A model generated the notes under the pieces. It saw only the letters and a program-made list of their open reading frames with translations, was not told the origin of the DNA and did not search any database. This document shows, piece by piece, positions 59,297 through 64,000 of a stretch of 64,000 nt of DNA; position 1 is the stretch's first letter; each line of letters begins with the position of its first letter. The stretch comes from Ovis canadensis. Taxonomy: Eukaryota > Chordata > Mammalia > Artiodactyla > Bovidae. The DNA lies in contig NC_091251.1 of NCBI RefSeq assembly GCF_042477335.2, positions 90,659,501 to 90,723,500 on the forward strand, written 5' to 3'. A program made the position numbers and the translations under genes.

Positions 59297-59519
59297 AGGA
59301 CTCCCCTGGTGGCTCAGACGGTAAAGCGTCTGTCTACAATGCGGGAGACCCGGGTTCAGTCCCTGGGTTGGGAAGATCCCCTGGAGAAGGAAATGGCAAT
59401 CCACTCCAGTACTATTGCCTGGAAAATCCCATGGACAGAGGAGCCTGGTAGGCTACAGTCCATGGGGTCACAAAGAGTCGGACACAACTGAGCAACTTCA
59501 CTTCACTTCACTTCACTTC
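59297..59519 (+). mobile_element. Bov-tA SINE, full length
   Basis: ggactcccctggtggctcag head, gagacccgggttcagtccct, gtcacaaagagtcggacaca body, tail of four cttca units. Lies only about 60 bases downstream of a near twin. Confidence 0.93.
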
Positions 59520-59529
59520 ATCCCTTATT

Positions 59530-59695
59530 ACTACAATTTAAAAGTATTTTATTCACTCATGTGTCTTGTGCTTTTTCCCGTTTGACTCTCCAACTGAGAT
59601 GTGAGCCCGATGAGGACAGATATCCTCCTGGTCATATTTATTGCTGTGTGCCCAGTTCTAGCACAGAGTGGGCCCTCAGCAAATGTTTACTGAAT
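59530..59695 (+). repeat. L2 3' end
   Basis: gagatgtgagcccgatgagg, tattgctgtgtgcccagttc, agcacagagtgggccctcag, caaatgtttactgaat. Confidence 0.7.
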
Positions 59696-59739
59696 CTAAT
59701 CTGTGTTTAGACAGTTGTCTCCTGTTTGTAAAGTGAAGG

Positions 59740-60336
59740 GAGATGCAAGCCTGGGAGATCCCATAGGAGGGATTGTAATAGCAGAGAGATGCTAAGAGCC
59801 TAAATGTGGCACAGATGGAAGGGAGAGAAAGTTAAAGGGCTCATCAGAGTTAACACCGACAGACCTTGATTGGGGAGAGAAAGGGGTCAGGGGTGATTCT
59901 AAGGTTTCCACTGGGATGTTTGAGTGGCCAGTGATATCACTGACTGAGAGAGAAAGGATAGCGGAGGGACCATGGAGGGGCTTGTCATGGGAAGCAGGAG
60001 AGCGTAGATAATGAGATCAGTTTTGGACATGTGTGATTTGAGACAACTGTAGAACGTCCAACTGGAGATGTTCAGCAGACAGTTGGAAATATATGCGGGC
60101 AATTCAGGAGGTGGTGGGGGCTGAGGTCACAGGGTTTCAGTGATGAATGGAGCCAGCAGAGAATAAGGGCACTCAAAGTAAAGTTCAGAGAAGGCAGAAG
60201 CCCAAACCTGGAAGAAATATAATTTAAGGGAGGTTGGAAAAGAGGAGCCAGTGGAGGAGACAGAAGATGAAGTCTTAGAGATAGGAGGAGAAGGGAGGAG
60301 GGATTCCTGGCTAATTGAGAAATATGGGTCTACCCA
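59740..60336 (+). repeat. Ancient interspersed repeat fragment
   Basis: ggggtgattctaaggtttcc, agatcagttttggacatgtg, ccaactggagatgttcagca, gcagacagttggaaatat; same unnamed old family as 44371-45840. Confidence 0.45.
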
Positions 60337-60556
60337 GGGCTTCCCAGATGGCACAGTTGGTAAAGAATCTGCCTGCCAATGCAGGAGATGCAAGAGACAC
60401 AGATTTGATCCCTGGGTTGGGAAGATCCCTTGGAGAAGGAAATGGCAACCCTCTCCAGTGTTCTTGCCTGGGAAATCCCAGGGACAGAGGAGCCTGCAGG
60501 GCTACCATCCATGGGATTGCAAAGAGTTGGACACAGCTGAGCACTCACACACACAG
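60337..60556 (+). mobile_element. Bov-tA SINE
   Basis: gggcttcccagatggcacag head, tgatccctgggttgggaaga, gggattgcaaagagttggac body, ending in a short CA run. Confidence 0.93.
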
Positions 60557-61889
60557 GACAGAGCCAAGAGAATGGTAGCCGCCATCCTGGTGACTAACTG
60601 CCTACTTCTTCCCATATTAATGATGTACAGGAGCTGGTTCTTAGCAATTCTGGGCCACAGAGAAGAACAGAAACACCTGTGTAGTTTATCAGTATTTTCA
60701 CATTCTGAAAGACCCTGAGGGCAGGGCCAGATTTAGACATGTGCCGCATGGTGTGCCTATTTGAGGATGTCCTCAGCTTGGAAACACTTTTGGGTGGGCA
60801 GTTATGACTCCAACACCAGCATGTCCTGCCTCCTATCACCTTCTGCTGAGAATGACTCAAGGGAACTTGACGGTTGCTTGGCAGACAGCCCCCACTCTGG
60901 GGTCCGGTTCAGGGTCCAGCAGGGCGATGGCGGCTGTCGACTGGCGGGTGGTTCCAGTTCTCTCGGGGAGATGGTTTCCTCTGAGAGCTGGTTCACACGG
61001 AAGAGCTGATCCCAACCTCCCCTCAAGGGTTACTCCTTTTCTCAGCGTCCTCTGCCACATCCCACTATGTTTCTACAGACCCTCGTTCTGCCTGCCTGCC
61101 TTCCAGCCTCTGTGTACTGCTTTCCACTTCCTGCTTGCCAGGACAGACCAGTGATTTCCACACTGATTTTTGTCACTGAAAATGTTGTGGAAAAGAACTG
61201 AAAACCTAAAGAGAAGCCTGGAAAGCAGACCAAAGTGGAGGTGCTCTGACTCCAGGGAGGAGCATAAGGGTCCAACAGTCCTGCTCACTCAGAGCCCTAG
61301 GGTGCCAGGGAATCTTCTGTGAGCCTCAGGATGGGAGAATCAGGTCACGTCTCTGAGTCTGCGGACCTAGATTCCTTAGCCCATCTTTTCCCCTTATCAC
61401 CTGTGGATTTAGGTTCCTCCTGGCTCTGAAATTCTCTGAGAAAGCATCTGCAGGTCTTGAGTCTCCTCTCTCTTTGTGGGGGCATTTTCCCTCCCAGGGA
61501 AAGAACAGGCCGGGCTGGGACAGAATGTTGGATACCCTGACTCAGAACACACTCCCATCGTCCCCCTGGTTTCTCCCAGAGCTTCATCACCCAGACTTTC
61601 AGGCGATGAAGGCCCATTCCTTTCTGTGAATGGAGTCATTTAGTCTGTGTGGCTGAGCAGAGCTTACCTGGAAAAGGCTGCTCAGGGACTCAGAGACATG
61701 GGTGTCCCACTATAAGAAGTTAAAGCAAGTCTCCAGTGGAGGACTCCCACACACACACATAATTTAAAGGATCCTGTCTTACAGGCCTCAACAGTTTCCT
61801 CTTAGGGAGGAAAGCAAAAGGAGGAAAAGGAGAAGCTTTGTAAAGTTAGCATCATATTCTCATATTCTATCTATCTACCCATCTGTCTA
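60557..61889. other. Unique non-coding DNA
   Basis: No exon or repeat recognised; a short cacacacac near 61752. Overlapping frames on both strands are not supported. Confidence 0.4.
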
Positions 61890-62117
61890 GGCTTCCCAGG
61901 TGGTGCTAGTGGTAAAGAACCCATCTACCAACACAAGAAAGGTAAGAGAGATACAAGTTCAATCCTTGGGTTGGGAAGATCCCCTGGAGAAGGGCATGGC
62001 AACCTACTCCATTATTCTTTCCTGAAGAATCCCATGGACAGAGGAGCCTGGCAGGCTATGGTCAATAGGGCTATAAAGAGTCGGGCAAGACTGAAGCGAC
62101 TTAGCACAGCACAGCAC
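61890..62117 (+). mobile_element. Bov-tA SINE
   Basis: ggcttcccaggtggtgctag head, caatccttgggttgggaaga, ggaggcctggcaggctatgg-type body, gcgacttagcacagcacagc end. Confidence 0.92.
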
Positions 62118-63232
62118 CTCCATCTAACTATATCCATCCATTTCTCTATAGCTCTCTATTTCTCCCCTCCTTTGTTAACTGCTCCATCTCTCTCTCTTTC
62201 TAGACTGACCTTGCTAGGGCTTCCCTGCCCCTCCCTCACTTCCGTTTAGTGCCGGGTGAGTCCTGCCTGTCACCTGCCTGGGACTGCACCAGTCTCCCTT
62301 TGTGGCTCACTCTCTCTGGTGCCCAGCCCAGCCCAGCCTTGCCTCATACTTTACTCAGCTTGTGCGTCATGGCTATTCATCTTGTTTAGTGCTCGGCTTG
62401 GCTGCAGATGCTGTAAATATGGTAATTTTAGACTGGCTGATTGGAAAGGGTTGTGGGGTGGAATGGGGAGAGGGCAGGAAGGAGAGCTTGGTTTACTCTG
62501 TTGGAGCTGGTTCCTAGCTGGCCCTGCCACTCACTCTCTGTGTGCCCTTCCCCAAGCTGCAGCCTCAGCAGCCCCTCTCCTTGCTTTCAGTCCTAACTTC
62601 TCTGAGCCTCTGAGAAAGGAAAGGAACAAGGGATGTGCCTGGTTTCTGAGCCTAGCCTGGAGAATTGCAAGTTAGCACAGGGCACTTCGGGCCAAAAGTG
62701 TAGCCAGTGACACATGGGGTGGGGGTCCTGACCCTGCCATGGCAAGGCAGAGGGTGAGTGGCCCGGGGATTAGTCCCCAGCCCAGGGCCCCATGTTCCAG
62801 AGCACACTGGAGATGAAGTGGGGGCAGCCAGAGGCCTCTGACCCCTTCTGAGCTCACTCCCTTTTTCCACTCTTTCCCTCCTGACCTACCCCTGTGGGGG
62901 GCTGTCATTCCTGAGGGCCTGAGGCAAGGCTCCCAGGGTTGTCAGCTAATCCCTCCTCCCACCCCTATAGCATTTAATGGCATAATTTGCATTTGAGTGC
63001 AGAACCCCTGATCAGTCTCTGGGAGGATTCAAATCCCCAGGGAATAACTAGGAGGCTGACATTTCAGGCACTGGGAGTCAGGGTGGGAGCTGAGAGAACT
63101 TAGAGCCAAGGGCCATGTCAGGTCCTTCTAAAGCCACCAGATAATGCTTCCAGCTGTCCCTCCTGTCTGAAGGACAAAGCTAATCCCAAGGCTCTGAGCT
63201 GGACTTGGAACGGCCCCAGTTTCTGAGCACTG
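62118..63232. other. Unique non-coding DNA
   Basis: Pyrimidine-rich at 62155-62230. No exon recognised. Confidence 0.4.
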
Positions 63233-64000
63233 TCCAGTCAATCCTAAAGGAAATCAGTCCTGAATATTCACTGGAATCAGTTCAGTTCAGTTCAGTTCAG
63301 TCACTTAGTTGTGTCTGACTATTTGCGACCCCATGGACTGCAGCACGCCAGGCCTCCCTGTCCGTCACCAACTCCCAGAGCCTACTCAAACTCATGTCCA
63401 TCGCATCGGTGATGCCATCCAACCATCTCATCCTCTGTCGTCTCCCTCTCTTCTTCCCTCAATCTTTCCCAGCGTCAGGGTCTTTTCAAATGAGTCTGCT
63501 CTTCACATCAGGTGGCCAAAGTATTGGAGTTTCAGCTTCAGCATCAGTCCTTCCAATGAATATTCAGAACTGATTTCCTTTAGGATGGACTGGTTGGATC
63601 TCCTTGCAGTCCAAGGGACTCTCAAGAGTTCCCCACCACCACAGTTGAAAAGCATCAATTCTTCAGTGCTCAGCTTTCTTTATAGTCCAACTCTCATATC
63701 CATACATGACTACTGGAAAAACCATAGCTTTGAATAGATGGACCTTTGTTGGCAAAGTAATGTCTCTGCTTTTGAATATGCTGTCTAAGTTTGTCATAGC
63801 TTTTCTTCCAAGGAGCAAGTGTCTTATAATTTCATGGCTGCAGTCACCATCTGCAGTGATTTTGGAGCCCAAAGAAATAAAGTCTCTCACTGTTTCCACT
63901 GATTGATGCTAAAGTCCAATACTTTGGCCATCTGAAGCAAAGAGCTGACTCACTGGAAAAGACCTTGATACTGGGAAAGAATGAGGGCAGGAGGAGAAGA
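63233..64000 (+). mobile_element. BovB (sense), split by a second BovB and cut by window edge
   Basis: 63233-63275 (cagtcaatcctaaaggaaat, cctgaatattcactgg) and 63901-64000 (gatgctaaagtccaatactt, tggccatctgaagcaaagag, gggcaggaggagaag) are consecutive pieces of one sense BovB C-terminal region. The gap between them is filled by the antisense BovB at 63276-63900. Confidence 0.85.
63276..63900 (-). mobile_element. BovB (antisense) nested in BovB
   Basis: Tail complement cagttcagttcagttcag at the low end, then minus-strand frames with [34 protein letters not shown] and the C-terminal block. 5'-truncated near the GETVE block at 63900. A TSD is not clear; cactg may be shared at the two ends. Confidence 0.88.

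Noticed and set aside
1-64000. CRISPR array, rRNA, bacterial operons, Shine-Dalgarno sites or terminators
   Set aside because: None seen; the sequence is mammalian. The only regular repeats are microsatellites, small tandem duplications and the gaact-type BovB tails.

Overview
The window is mammalian, and specifically ruminant (bovid), nuclear DNA. The evidence is the repeat content: at least seven copies of the RTE-type LINE BovB, about a dozen tRNA-headed or monomeric BovA-type SINEs (Bov-tA / Bov-A2 families), and ruminant L1 3' ends, set in a background of old eutherian repeats (MIR, L2, ancient L1, hAT and Tigger DNA transposons, MaLR/ERVL-type LTRs). I cannot tell cattle from sheep, goat or bison from the sequence alone. 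I find no host protein-coding exon, rRNA or functional tRNA. The window looks intergenic or deep-intronic; every long open frame is transposon-derived or looks like chance.

Layout. 1-10.5 kb: a BovB 3' end, a deletion-derivative Tigger element, MIR and L2 remnants, a small L1 with a 5' inversion (2341-2790), the first copy of a 449-bp duplicated segment (3297-3745), an old L1 split by a BovB insertion (6532-7830), and an LTR. 10.5-23 kb: mostly unique DNA with a small CpG-rich patch (11140-11400), a poly-C tract, the second copy of the duplicated segment fused to a BovB 3' end (14376-15123), a (TG)n microsatellite, and a block that could be regulatory (17740-18420). 23-40 kb: L2 and MIR remnants and a 2.8-kb hAT-Charlie element carrying four nested insertions (26389-29185), then largely unique DNA. 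40-48.5 kb: AT-rich, dominated by a decayed 3.8-kb L1 and other old repeats, then BovB. 51.3-54.4 kb: a nearly full-length BovB whose 5' third is inverted. 55-64 kb: a dense SINE field, an L1 end, and a BovB inserted into another BovB at the right edge.

The most notable structures are (1) the 3.17-kb BovB at 51267-54440, a twin-priming insertion with an exact 9-bp target-site duplication, endonuclease and reverse-transcriptase halves on opposite strands and almost nothing lost at the junctions; and (2) a 449-bp segment present twice, 11.4 kb apart in direct orientation, differing at only three positions, with the second copy joined directly to a BovB 3' end. The second could reflect template jumping, transduction, segmental duplication or an assembly error. 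Family names are from memory of the consensus sequences; no database search was possible, so subfamily names are approximate.
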